From Spirodela intermedia (lineage: Eukaryota; Streptophyta; Magnoliopsida; Alismatales; Araceae), in the NCBI GenBank assembly GCA_902729315.2, contig LR746281.1:3656501-3720500 (forward strand): DNA of 64,000 nt. The letters are read 5' to 3'. The position numbers and the translations under genes were made by a program. The notes under the pieces were generated by a model, which saw nothing but the letters and a program-made list of their open reading frames with translations, was not told where the DNA came from and ran no database searches. Positions within the stretch are counted from its first letter, which is position 1. Each line of letters starts with the position of its first letter. Below, in pieces: positions 11,791 to 24,314 of the stretch.

Positions 11791-12429
11791 CGAGGCGGCA
11801 GATCCAAAACACCATCACGCCAGTGCCAGCTAGGCGTAACGACCAATCAATCATCTAGTCTTCACTCTCTTAATGGGCCTCTCGAAACCAAAAAATACGC
11901 ATTACTCTCGAGCCCAATAGCCTATTTCCTTCAGAAATAAACGAGAGAAAGAAAGAGCTTGCTCTGCCGAAGTGGGCTTACTTCTATTGGGCCCGCACAA
12001 ACCGCTTACTCGTTTGTGGCCCTAATCCCTACTGGGCTTTCCAAGGAGAAACTGCCCAATTCCGGTGCTTGGGCAGAGCCGGTGGCCCAGCCCTTCGCAC
12101 TGAATACAGTAATGAAAAGGCCCTCTATTAATTGAAAACTTTCCAGGGAGTTAAAAGCAAAAATCAACCGCGCATGGCTTTTACGTGTCGTTTTCCCGCA
12201 CGTGCAAAAAAATCGGATTTTTCCCTTTTTGAAAAAACAAAAGATTCTCAGCGCATGTCTGCTGTGCGGAGGGAGGGGAGAGCATGACGATGACGTGGCC
12301 CATTCCCAGCCGTCCACGGCTGGCCGGTCCTGTCTAAAATGGGGGGGGGGATGACCTCTGGTTTGCAACAGCTTTCCTTCTCCCCCTTACCAAACAGCAC
12401 TGTCTGCTCTCTCTGTGACTAGACTCCCA

Positions 12430-12443
12430 CTCCGAGAGAGAAA

Positions 12444-12486
<43 letters not shown>

Positions 12487-12512
12487 GGAGAGAGAGAGAG
12501 AGAGGATGCAAG
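12430..12512. repeat. GA-rich microsatellite
   Basis: Near-continuous (GA)n with a few interruptions, in the region between the divergent VPS55 and ABCC genes. Confidence 0.85.
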
Positions 12513-12852
12513 AGATTTCGTTGTCCTCTTCTCATTGGAGATAGGGATGGAGAGAGAATACAAGAACATGAGGCCATATTGTGCGTCTCCCGCGCCAGAA
12601 AGAGTGACAGAAGGAGAGGAAGTGGTCGTCTTTTCTGGCGTCACAGACGGAGAGAGAGAGAGATGCTCTCGTCGCCTGAGTTTCTATGCTCCTTTCCACG
12701 TTCTCATGGCTGAATTGCGGTGCTGCTCACGGCTGCCTGTGGCTGTTCTCCACTGAGTCATGGTAGTACATTCTCTCTTGAGAAGATCCGAAGCCTCATG
12801 ACTGGGCAGAGGACAAATGTCGACATTCGATACGAAGTAAAGAACAGACGGG

Positions 12853-12855
<3 letters not shown>

Positions 12856-12948
<93 letters not shown>

Positions 12949-13004
12949 AAGAGAGAGAGACAGAGAGAGAGACAGAGAGGGAGGGGGGGAGAGAGAGAGA
13001 GGAT
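12856..13004. repeat. Long imperfect (GA)n microsatellite
   Basis: About 150 bp of GAGAGA interrupted by AAAG and ACAG units, upstream of the ABCC gene. Reading frames through it (Arg-Glu or Leu-Ser repeats) are artefacts. Confidence 0.9.
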
Positions 13005-13419
13005 GTAGTGTTCGGTGTAACGAAATAGTTGGGAATCTGCAGTGTTAGGCTGCAAATCTTATCGGTTCAAGCGGTCAGAGGGTTCAGACGGATGTAGTCA
13101 GCGGGGTGGGTTCTGGAGGAATCGTTCGGGACGGCTCTCACAGTGGGCAACTTTGGATTTCGTAACCAAGGGATCGCTTTCAGGAGGAATCGTTTTCTTT
13201 CTGGGCTGTATCCTGCGAGACAGCGAGGTAGCGCTGGTCGTTCTGTGGGCGAGGGGGGAAATGGGGGTTTGGTCTCCAAATCATGTACGAATCTCCCCGG
13301 TTCTTCCCTTGTTGCACTTGTGAGCACGGCACTTATGAGAAACTCCCCCGTTCAATCCCATGGCAACTCACTCTGCTCTCTCCTCGGTGAGATATGGAGG
13401 AGACTAAGACACAGATAAC

Positions 13420-13520
<101 letters not shown>

Positions 13521-13846
13521 AAATGTAGAGAAGAGAGAGACGTACGCGCCGAGTCAAGCGAGAGAGAGAGAGGAGAGAAGAAAATGAATAAAAGCGTCGT
13601 TTTCCTGAGGCATGCGTACGCCGCCGCGGAGGACTTGTCCGATCTGGGTGGTGCTCCCCTCATCCCTTGTCTCCCAATCCGTTCCCTGATCACTGCTCGT
13701 CGACGCTGGCATTGCTCTTCCTGCCGCTCTTCAACCTCCCTCTCTCTCTCTCTCTCTCGCTGTGGGGGGAATATTTCCCTCTCTTCCTCTGGCAAGACTA
13801 CACTGTTGAAGTTGCTTCAGCAGACTCCGGGGGGGTGGAAGGAACC

Positions 13847-16800
13847 ATGCTCAGCGCTGTACAACGTAAGATGTTCCCCGCTTACACAGCCCTTTCTTTC
13901 CTTTTCTTCTTCTTCCTCCTCCTCCTCTCTTGTGTTGTCCAGAGATCTCTGCGTCATCACGTACAGGTATATTGTTCAGGTCTGAGGTTGCCGGTCTTCC
14001 TTCCTCTTACCTGCTCCATCATAGAGGAAAGAACGTCGTTCCTCATTAAGACGCCATCTCCATGAAAAAGCTCGAGCTGCGATAGCTCATAAAGTCCTAA
14101 ATAATGAAGACGCTCTGTTACAGATCGTCATTCTTCTTCCAAATGGAAGGGACTAGATGCAGAGTAGTTCGGTTCTTAGTGAGATGGAGCCTTTTCTGTT
14201 GAGCATAAGAAGCAATAAATAGGACGAAATCTTTGGGAGATTTCGCGACTCATTGCGTGGAATAGACGTCAGGATCCGTCAGCCTTCATGCAAGAACTAA
14301 TCAACGAAATGTACCCATCAGGAGTTTTTCTTCACCATTTAATCGCAGTTTCTCTCGACCGAAAAAAGGAACGCAGTTTGCTGCTCTTGATTTATTTTAA
14401 TGTTCTGCAGGATTTCTACCTCGGCGATGGCGGGGGTTGCCACAAGAAGCTACCCTTTTCTTTTGGGAGGATCAACTCGCCATACTGCTCCAGCTAGCAT
14501 TCCTAGCCAGCTTGCTGGTAGAACTCCTGTCGAAAAAGATCAGCATAAGAAGATCTGCGGCGCAGTCTTCAACAAAGAATTACTATCCTGGAAGCGTCAA
14601 GGTGGCCCTGTCATACAGATGCACCCTGCTTTCTTGCTCGGCTCTGCTGGGAACTCATCTGCTGGGCCTTCTACTTCTGCTACTGGGAAAGGAAGGGAAA
14701 CCCAAGTCTCCGCTCACTGTTCTTCTCTCTGAGACGACGCTGCTGCTGTCATGGCTGCTGGCAATCCTCACAGTGGTAAATTTTCAGAAGACGAAGACGC
14801 TGCGGCTTCCCTGGACGTTAAGGATATGGTGGGTTTGCGGCTTCCTTCAATCAGTCACCACCGTCATTGTCCATCTTCATTCCATCATTTCAAGAAGAAG
14901 ATATCCTGAAGTGCGGGAGTTCGTCGGTCTGTTGAGCTTTCTTCCGGCCTCGTATCTCTTCTGTGTTTCCATCAGAGGAAGCACGGGCATTAGTTTCTTC
15001 ACTGGAACAATATCAGAGCCCCTCTTGCAGAGAGAGAGAGAGAAGGATGACGAAGACGATAACATGCGATCTCTTTATGCAACGGCGACCTTCATCCAGC
15101 TGGTGACCTTCTCCTGGTTCAACCCGCTGTTTATAAGAGGAAACAGGAAGCCATTAGAACGGGGTGAAGTTCCAGATGTTGACAAGACGGACTCTGCTGA
15201 GTTTCTCTCTCAGTCATTCGACGATTCTCTGAGGAGGGTGAAGCAAGCCCACGAACTGCAGACCTCGAGCGTCTACAGTGCAGTGTTTCTGTTCATCAGG
15301 AAGAAGGCGTTGATAAATGCAGCTTTCGCCGTGTTGACTGCCTGTGCTTCCTACGTGGGTCCCTACCTGATCGACGACCTCATAAAGTTCCTCGGTGAGA
15401 AGAGGAGTCAAAGCCTGAGAAGTGGATACATTCTATCAGTCGGGTTTCTCAGCGCCAAAATCGTGGAGACAGTCGCTCAGAGGCAGTGGATATTTGGAGC
15501 TCGGCAGCTTGGGATGCGCCTGAGGGCAGCGTTGACCTCCCAAATATACAAGAAGGGCCTTCTGCTGTCGAGCCTGTCTCAACAGAACCACACGAGCGGG
15601 GAGATCATCAATTACATGAGCGTTGACGTGGAGAGGATCACGGATTTCATCTGGTACCTGAACATAATCTGGATGCTTCCCGTACAGATCTCGCTGGCGA
15701 CTTACATTCTCCATATCAATCTTGGCCTCGGTTCTCTAGTAGCTCTAGCAGCGACTGGCATGGTAATGGCGTGCAACTTTCCCGTGATCAAGCTCGTGAA
15801 AGGATTTCAATCGAGAATCATGGAAGCTAAAGACCATCGCATGAGAGCGACCTCAGAGGTTCTAAGAAACATGAAGACCTTGAAGCTTCATGCCTGGGAC
15901 ACACAGTACCTCCGCAAACTAGAAGGTTTGAGGGAAACAGAGCGCCACTGGCTGTGGAAGTCCTTGAGGTTGCAGGCGATCTCCGCCTTCATTTTCTGGG
16001 GGTCGCCTACATTCATATCGGCAGTGACCTTCGGAACCTGCATTCTGATGGACATTCCCCTCACCGCGGGCAGAGTTCTGTCCGCGTTGGCAACGTTCAG
16101 AATGTTGCAGGATCCGATCTTCAATCTCCCGGATTTGCTCCAAGTGATCGCACAAGCGAAAGTCTCGGCAGATAGGGTAGCCTCCTACCTGCAAGAAGAT
16201 GAGATCAAGAAAGATTCAGTGGAGATCGTTCCAAGAAATGAAGGGGGGGACATTAGTGTACAGATTGACGGCGGGAGATTCAGCTGGGACCATGAAAGCA
16301 GCTCTGCAACCCTAGAGGACATACACTTAACTGTTAAGAGGGGGATGAAGGTCGCTATTTGTGGAACGGTCGGCTCGGGTAAGTCCAGTTTGCTCTCCTG
16401 CGTGCTCGGGGAGATACCCAAATTAGCAGGGAGAGTGAAGGTCAGCGGGAGCAAAGCGTACGTCCCTCAGAGCCCATGGATACTCACAGGGAACGTCAGA
16501 GAGAACATTCTCTTTGGTCAGCCATTCGAGGGCGACAGATACGAGAGAGTAATCCAAGCCTGCGCTCTGGCGAAGGACTTTGAGCTCTTCGCCAGCGGCG
16601 ACCTTACAGAGATTGGAGAGAGAGGCATCAACGTGAGCGGAGGCCAAAAGCAGAGAATACAGATCGCCCGAGCCGTCTACCAGGACAGCGACATTTACCT
16701 TCTGGATGATCCCTTCAGCGCTGTGGATGCCCACACTGGAAGTCAGCTGTTTAAGGTCTATCACAGCCATGATTATCAATCACCCCCTTCAGAAAAAAAT

Positions 16801-19800
16801 AGCATTTTTTAAATTTTAGATTGACGATTTCGTAAGATTTCCTAGGGTGTCCACATCCATTTTCATTTTTTTTGTTACTGAAACAGGCCACCCTCCTTTT
16901 GTGGAATGCAGGACTGTTTGATGGGGATTCTCAAGGACAAGACCATACTGTACGTAACCCACCAAGTCGAGTTTCTTCCAGCGGCTGACCTGATTCTGGT
17001 AAGAAAGATTCAGCCTGATCTTCTTGGCGTAGAATCATCCACTCAGAAGGAGTTCATCTGATTTATCTACATGCTGGTGGAAAACATTAGATAACATGGA
17101 AAAAAATCCGAAACAGGTGATGAAAAATGGAAGGATCTCGCAAGCGGGAAGGTTTGAAGAGCTGTTACAAGAAAACGTGGGGTTCGAGGTGCTTGTAGGA
17201 GCTCATAGTCAAGCACTGGGATCAGTCCTTGCCGTTGGAAATTCACCTCAGATAGAAGAAACCCATGAAAGAGGAAGAACGGCGCCATCAGGTAGTGGGG
17301 AGGAGGATGAAGAGCATCCAGCGAGAATCCAACTGCAGAACGGGGATTCTGTTGATCGGAAACAGTCCAAAGAAAAACTCTGCGTAGATAATTTAGAGAG
17401 AGGGAGGATCGGGCAAGATGAAGAGAGAGAAACGGGAAGTATCGACAAAGAAGTTTACTGGACATACTTGACCGCAGTTAGAGGTGGAATCTTTGTCCCA
17501 ATGATTATCACAGCCCAGTGTCTCTTCCAAGCATTGCAGGTTGCAGGCAACTACTGGATAGCATGGGCCTCTCCCTCCACGGAAGGGATCAAACCAGCGG
17601 TAGATATAGCCGTACTCTTTGTAGTATATGTGCTTCTTTCAGTCGTTAGTTCACTCTTTGTGCTGGTTAGAGCAATGTTGATAGCCATAGCTGGCCTTCA
17701 AACGTCGGAGAAATTCTTCGCAAATATGCTGCACAGTATCATGCGCGCCCCAATGCTGTTCCTTGATTCGACACCAACGGGAAGGATCCTGAACAGGGTG
17801 GGTAACCTAATTCCGGATATTTAGAAGTGAGTTCGCTTTCAAGATTTCCACGGCTCTGCACTAACTTTTTCTGCAAAAACTGTAACAGGCCTCCACAGAT
17901 CAAAGTGTTCTCGACATGGAAATCGCAATAAGGATCGGGTGGTGTGCTTTATCCGTGATACAGATTCTGGCTACCATTGGCGTGATGTCTCAGGTGGCAT
18001 GGCCAGTGTTCGCCATATTTGTACCTGTGACAGCGATCTGCATATGGTATCAAGTAAGAATTTCTCCAACTTGTACGCTGGCAGATCCAATATCTGAGAA
18101 TGGTTTCTAATTTTTTTTACCTCCGACTGCTTTTTTTGCCGACGCAGCGATACTACACGCCGACTGCAAGAGAACTCGCCCGCTTGTCGGGAATTCAGAG
18201 GTCTCCGATCCTTCACCATTTCGCAGAGTCACTCGCAGGAGCCGCAGTCATCAGAGCTTTTGAACACGGCGACCGGTTCACCGATAAGAACATGTCTTTG
18301 ATCGACGATTACTCGAGACCGTGGTTCCATAACATCTCCGCCATGGAGTGGCTTTCCTTCAGGTTGAACCTGTTGTCGCACTTCGTGTTCGCCTTCTCCC
18401 TGGTTCTCCTCGTGAGCCTCCCCGACGGAGTTATCCGCCCAAGTAAGAGAGCTCTCGGCTCCTTCTTGACCTAATTATAACTTTTGATTCTGATATCTCA
18501 AGCGACGCCGCCGTATTGCAGGCATTGCGGGACTGGCTGTGACGTACGGGCTTAATCTCAACGTGCAGCAGGCTTCGATCATCTGGAACCTGTGCAATGC
18601 AGAGAACAAGATGATCTCAGTGGAGAGGATACTCCAGTATTCGAGGATAGAGAGCGAAGGGCCCTTGCATGTCGAAGGCTGCAGACCGCCCACCAGTTGG
18701 CCCGAGATGGGGACCATCTGCTTGAAGGATCTGCAGGTAGGCCGGCCCTCAAAATTCTGCAAACTGTAGACGGAAATTGAGCCAACTTTCAACTCAGTCC
18801 TTTTGAACAAGAATGAGAGATCGATGAAGACCCCGATCTTCTGTAACTTCATCTTTCCTCACAGCGATACTTGCTTGTTTCCCACAGGTTCGGTATGCAG
18901 AACGCCTGCCATCCGTTCTGAAGAGCATTACCTGCACGTTCCCAGGGAAGAAGAAGATTGGTGTTGTGGGGCGAACTGGCAGTGGGAAGTCAACTCTCAT
19001 ACAAGCTATCTTCCGAATCGTGGAGCCGAGGGCAGGAAGCATCGTGATCGACGGCATAGACATCTGCAAGATCGGCCTTCATGATCTAAGATCCAGGCTC
19101 AGCATCATCCCCCAGGATCCAACGATGTTCGAAGGGACAGTGAGGTGCAACCTTGACCCGCTGGAGGAGTACTCGGATCTCCAGGTGTGGGAGGTATGTT
19201 GGCGACTTTGATTTGAATCCTTTTTTCTCTTCAATACTATGAATCCCTAGTGACAAGAATCATGCGGCGTCGCTATCAAACCTTCGTTGATATTGCTTTT
19301 TACTTAAGAATATTCACACGATGAAAACTCTGAACTCGGTGGATGTGGATTCTCAAATTCTGAAGAGCTCCGTCTTCACCTTCGCGACCATGAATCCTCA
19401 GATGTGATGATGATGCAGGCGGTGGAAAAATGCCAGCTCGGAGATCTGGTGCGCGACAAGGGCAAGAAGTTGGAGGCAACAGGTAGGTCGAATCGCATGA
19501 GAATGCACTTTCCTTGATCTTCCTATCAAATCGGCGTCGGAATTTAGATGTTGTTCATAAATAAGAAAACGCGGGCTCTCACAGTGGTTGAAAACGGGGA
19601 GAACTGGAGCGTCGGACAGAGGCAGCTGTTCTGCCTGGGAAGAGCCCTGCTGAAGAAGAGGACCATTCTCGTGCTCGATGAAGCAACCGCGTCAGTCGAC
19701 TCCGCAACTGATAGCGCCATGCAGAAGATTATTCGCCAAGAGTTCATCGACAGCACAGTCATCACCATAGCTCATCGTATACATACAGTCATAGACAGCG

Positions 19801-20039
19801 ACCTCGTTCTAGTTCTCAGTGAAGGTAAGCGGCTCCAGGCGAAAGCACCAAGCAGAGAATCGCATCAATGGCTGAACTGACCATTTTCTCCTCATTCTGC
19901 GGCAGGGAAAGTTCATGAATACGATACTCCGGCTAGGCTATTAGAACGGCCAGACTCGGAGTTCTCCAGGCTGGTCAGGGAGTACTCTTTGAGGTCCCAT
20001 AGCTTCAACAACCTGGCGAACGTACCCGGTGATGCCTAG
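13847..20039 (+). CDS. ABCC-family (MRP) full-size ABC transporter, 11 exons
   Basis: Proposed exons: 13847-13865, 14411-16755, 16912-16998, 17117-17797, 17889-18053, 18148-18442, 18522-18736, 18888-19193, 19419-19482, 19585-19824, 19906-20039. All borders are GT-AG with matching phase, giving 1516 aa, typical of plant ABCC proteins. Order: hydrophobic TMD0 (about 20-180), TMD1, NBD1 (Walker [10 protein letters not shown] at 658, signature VSGGQKQ at 748, Walker B IYLLDD near 768), a charged linker, TMD2, NBD2 (Walker [10 protein letters not shown] at 1297, NWSVGQRQ near 1399, Walker B ILVLDEA near 1420). It should export glutathione or other conjugates across the tonoplast or plasma membrane and resembles the AtABCC3 group (family knowledge). 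The first exon is the weak point: the long exon has no in-frame ATG after its acceptor at 14410, and 13847 (MLSAVQ, then donor C|GTAAGA) fits in phase. The rest is firm and intact. Confidence 0.9.
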
Positions 20040-20285
20040 GGCGAGCTCCCCACCGCCATCGATCAGAAACCATGCAGTCAGATTCTACAAGATGAACTAA
20101 GGCTTGGCGAGGCAGTTTAGATCGTGGAGATGGGAGAGAGGAGAGAGGAGGAAAAGGGTAATCGGTATGTCATCACATACTGGGATGGATCAAAAGACTG
20201 CAATGTATACATATGGATAATTTAGAGCAGGATGTTGTAAGAGTTTATTTTTCTCGTAGATGAAACACCTTTTAATAAGCCCAGT
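20040..20285 (+). other. Probable ABCC 3' UTR
   Basis: Sequence after the ABCC stop codon keeps a gene-like composition until about 20285, then becomes AT-rich. An AATAAG-like polyadenylation signal lies near 20273. The end is inferred. Confidence 0.45.
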
Positions 20286-22406
20286 ACGCTGGTTGCTGCT
20301 AAAGTTTAGGAGCAATGTCCTGGGTCTCGAGCGGCCCTGGCACTAGAGAAAAAAACATAACAAAATCGAGACCGGGATCGAGAGGCACGATCCAAGTGGA
20401 AACAATGTGAGTGGGAAGGGGAAAGTATTTACGGCCAACCTGTTCCCATGAAAACCTCCATAAATAGGAATAATATTTTAACAAGGACGAAATTTAGTAG
20501 AAAATCGCTAGAAAAAGCAATTCCTTAGTTATAAATTTAAAAATTAATATGCATGTGTTCGGAATATTTTGTTTTTATTTTTCACTATTTGAGAGCCAAA
20601 TGATACTTTTTAGCCAATGGATTCATTAGAAAAATTCTCTAAGTTGTATCTAAGTAGCCAATATTATTAATATGATTCAAATCTGAATACTATTAAATTT
20701 ATGTTTATTTTCTAGATATTATCAAAATAATTATCCCACTTTAGCTTAAGCTATTTTCATATTCTCATATTTCAGTTATTATGTTTTTATCCCATAGAGA
20801 TTTAAATATTAAATTATATTTAGTTTTCATAAAAAATAATTTTAATAAAATGAAATATAAAGGACATCGCCAAAATGCTTTATTTTTTGATTGCTTAACA
20901 TCAACATATATATATAGTTAGATATATAAAATACTAAATATCATTTTGAAAAATAAATTACTGAAATTAAATATGTATTTCACATATATTTCTTCTTACT
21001 TTAATTTTTTGAGTCCTTAAAAAATAATTAGAAGAGAGAATAATAATTCATAATAAACTACTAATAATTTACATTAAAATTAAAAAAATTGATTGCATGT
21101 CTATACTTTAACATTATGTAATAATTTATAAAAATGGAACTTTCAAACTACGACTTTTTAATACGACCAGATTCCAATTGGTAAATTTTTAAATACCATA
21201 ATGTTTTGGTATTTTATTATTTATACGACTTGATGGTAGGAGCTTTCTCATGTTTATAAAAAAATAAAATAAAAAAACTACTAAATATATTTTAAAACTA
21301 ATTTATGCGTTTTATTATTTATATGATTATCATTTACTCGATTCAAAAGATGCTAAGTACTCCTCTCGTTTTATTTATGATTTTAATTATTATTCAAAAT
21401 CATAAAATGTCTTTAATAAATATTTTAAAATTTTATGACTATTAAAAAATATATTTCATATATTTTAAAATGTGGATTTAATATTTAGTTAGTGTAATTT
21501 ACAAAACTAAGTGGTGTGCTGAAGTTTGGATAATATAATTTTCAAATATAGAAATTATTTTGTTTGATAGAGGCAAAACACTTTCAAGGAACACTTAAAG
21601 GACTATATTTTACCATTAATATAATAACTTGCTTTATTATTGCATTAAGTATTTAACTTACAAGGAGTTTTGAAGTTTAAAAAATGTATGCACTGATGAA
21701 AAGGCCACTTTACATAGGGGAAGTGCATTCTTTATCAAAATGAATATTTCAAAAAAAATTGTTGTGGAATAGTCAGCACACCAATATTAAAATGTTAACA
21801 TATAAAGAGTTGCATCAATCAATGGTGTTGTACATTAGGGTCAATATATGAGCACATGAAAATGAGGTTGTCAAAGCCAAGTATCAAACTTGAGAACAAT
21901 ATGAAAGCAAGATGAACATGGTATTTTGAGCTTATGTTATGAGGCAACATATCGATTTTAATATATTTATTTTACACTAAAATATATTAAAAGTAATAGC
22001 ATATGTCATGCTTCAATTTCAATACATGGAAAGTAAGTCAAAGCCTTGCATAACTATGGGCAAAATGACATAGTAGTTCAACCATAATATTTAAGTATGG
22101 CAAGCTTAATATCTCAAATATAAAAAACTATGGTTCAATCAACAAAGCATAAGCTTAATATAGTCATGTATAAAAATAAATAAATAAATCAATCTAATTA
22201 TGTCAGCTGTAAAAAAAAGCTCAGATATAGAGGAATAGAAGAGTGAGTAGTAGGCAAACAGAAAAAGGGATAAACCTAGAATATAAATATTTTAAAATCA
22301 TTTGGAATGTCACAAATAATAAGTATGCATCAAAGTTGAATCTCTATTAGTTAACTTTGAAAGTGTTGAAGTTGTAAGAAGAATTTCCAACTTCAAGCAA
22401 ATGCAC
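20286..22406. other. AT-rich intergenic region, no gene recognised
   Basis: Very AT-rich DNA with many A/T runs and no frame that resembles a known protein. It lies between the ABCC gene and the first solo LTR. I see no ends or duplications that would define a mobile element. Confidence 0.6.
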
Positions 22407-24314
22407 TGACGTGACTCAGTCGTTGTATATTAAATCACGCAAATTTAAAATTTATAAAACTAGAAAATATAAATTTTCGGATATTTAGAAGTATTTCAAA
22501 ATAAATATATCAATTATAATTCAATACAAATCCCAAAAATAGTGGTAATTTTCCAGGTCGATCACAAGGATGTAATATAATATCTGGTAATTATTCAGAA
22601 TTTTTCTCAATGAGTACGATTTTCTTACGAATTTTATACTAGGAAATAAAAAGGAAATATATTTAAAATTCACAAAAAAAAGGAAATAAGGGTGCGGACG
22701 TCAGGATGATGTCAGCGCCCGGCGAACGCGAATCAGGCGGAAACAGAGTTCTGCCCGGCGATTCTTACGTAGGCGATTACAGACGACTCAATTAATCAAA
22801 TTAAGATCTGTAAAAGCCGGAAGAATCGTAATTGAACGAAGTATAGTTTGGTAAATAAAAATCAACAAAGTATCACTAAATGAAGTGTAAATTAAATTGA
22901 AAGTAGGAAAACAGAGTTCCGGCGTCGCGACGGCGATGCGTCGGCGATGCACCGGAATCCTGAGCGTTCGGGAGGATCGTCGTGCAGTGTCCACGGCCTC
23001 GAAGGCTCTCCTTGGACAAAGACGACTTGGGCAATCTCTAGATAAAGCAGGAAAATAGAGTTCCGGCGTCGCGACGGCGACGCGTCGGCGATGCACCGGA
23101 ATCCTGAGCGTTCGGGAGGGTCGTCGTGCAGTGTCCACGGCCTCGAAGGCTCTCCTTGGACAAAGACGACGTGGGCAATCTCTAGATAAAGCAGGAAAAC
23201 AGAGTTCCGGCGTCGCGACGGCGACGCGTCGGCGATGCACCGGAATCCTGAGCGTTCGGGAGGGTCGTCGTGCAGTGTCCACGGCCTCGAAGGCTCTCCT
23301 TGGACAAAGACGACGTGGGCAATCTCTAGATCTTCTCGCGAAGTCTAGAGACCAATGAAGTGGGTCGTCGAATCGTCTCCGGCGGCTGTCACCCGGCGGA
23401 GCGGAAAAACGGCGACTTTGCGGCTCTCCGGCGGCTGTCACCCGGCGGAGAGGGGCTGGATGGAGGTGAGGCGCGTGTTAGGGAGCTTCATCCTCAGGTC
23501 CGCGCAGCAAGAGGAGGCTCTTCATCGCATCTGGTACGCTCTCAGGAGGTGGCGACTGGTCTCCCGGCGGATCGTCCTCTTCCCGACGACGGCTTGTTCG
23601 TCGATCAATCGGAGATGATTTACTCGATGGATTGCGATCCTTTTATCGCGAATCGTTCAGAAATTTTAGTAGCAATGCTCCGCGAATCGCGTTGACGAGA
23701 TTTTCGCTGATGATCCAGCGATTCCGGTTGCTTAATCCTTCACCGGCGATCTGCAGGAAAGTCGCGATAATCAGTTAAAAATATATGAATTTTGACTCTG
23801 GGAGGATTCGAACCCGCGGCGGTCGCCCGCCCCTGAACAAGGTGGATTTAGTCCCACATCGGTTGTGCGCGGATTATTCGGGCGATTATATAGTAAAGTT
23901 AGCTTTCTAAGCAAAGTCCTCTCGCGTGTACGACCACTCCTTGCCCCACAGCCGGCTGACCACCGGTGACGTGGAAGGGGAGTGGCGCACACGTGCCCCT
24001 ATCGATCTAAGCAAGCCGCTCGAGCCCCTACTCGCGGCTACTCCCCGACTGCGCTTCCGACCCGCTTGCGGGCCCGGCTGGCCGGCGGATCCCCTCATTT
24101 TGCAATATTTTTATTTTTATTTCTTGTTCTTCGTTTTATCTCAAAACTAAGACTGTAAAAATCGTATAAAATCACATAATTACCCAAAAAATCACGTTAA
24201 TCAACTGAAAACCACTTTTCATGCTTTAACACAAATATAAGTCTATTTATCATGAGTTAAGGCTAAAAATATATTATTTACTAATTATTAACTCATGATA
24301 ATGAAGACTTATCA
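22407..24314 (-). mobile_element. Solo LTR A of the 1.6 kb Athila-like family, with internal triplication
   Basis: Bounded by TG...CA (TGACGTGACT ... GACTTATCA on the plus strand) and by matching 5-bp duplications TGCAC at 22402-22406 and 24315-24319. No internal element region is attached, so it is a solo LTR left by LTR-LTR recombination. The LTR sense strand is minus, judged from the primer-binding and polypurine sites of the complete relatives F1 and F2. It is 1908 bp against about 1.6 kb in other copies, because a 144-bp unit is present three times. A TATA-like stretch (about 23884-23893) and a perfect tRNA B-box-like GGTTCGAATCC (minus strand, about 23806-23816) are present. Confidence 0.9.
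22914..23345. repeat. 144-bp tandem triplication within solo LTR A
   Basis: Units begin at 22914, 23058 and 23202 (GAGTTCCGGCGTCGCG...) with a constant 144-bp period and few differences. Other LTR copies carry one unit, and two extra units (288 bp) account for the extra length of this copy. Confidence 0.92.

Noticed and set aside
14288-14497. ATG-led frame overlapping the start of the long ABCC exon
   Set aside because: It is out of frame with the ABCC protein and crosses the acceptor at 14410; it is most likely intron sequence.
22914-23345. CRISPR-like or satellite array
   Set aside because: Three direct 144-bp units without spacers inside a plant LTR; a local tandem duplication is sufficient.
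22788-23441. 217-aa frame with a threefold repeated protein motif
   Set aside because: It is a translation of the 144-bp DNA triplication in LTR A; 144 is divisible by three, so the frame stays open by chance.
23800-23880. tRNA gene suggested by GGTTCGAATCC in the LTR
   Set aside because: No acceptor stem, anticodon arm or D-arm could be paired around it; kept only as a B-box-like motif.
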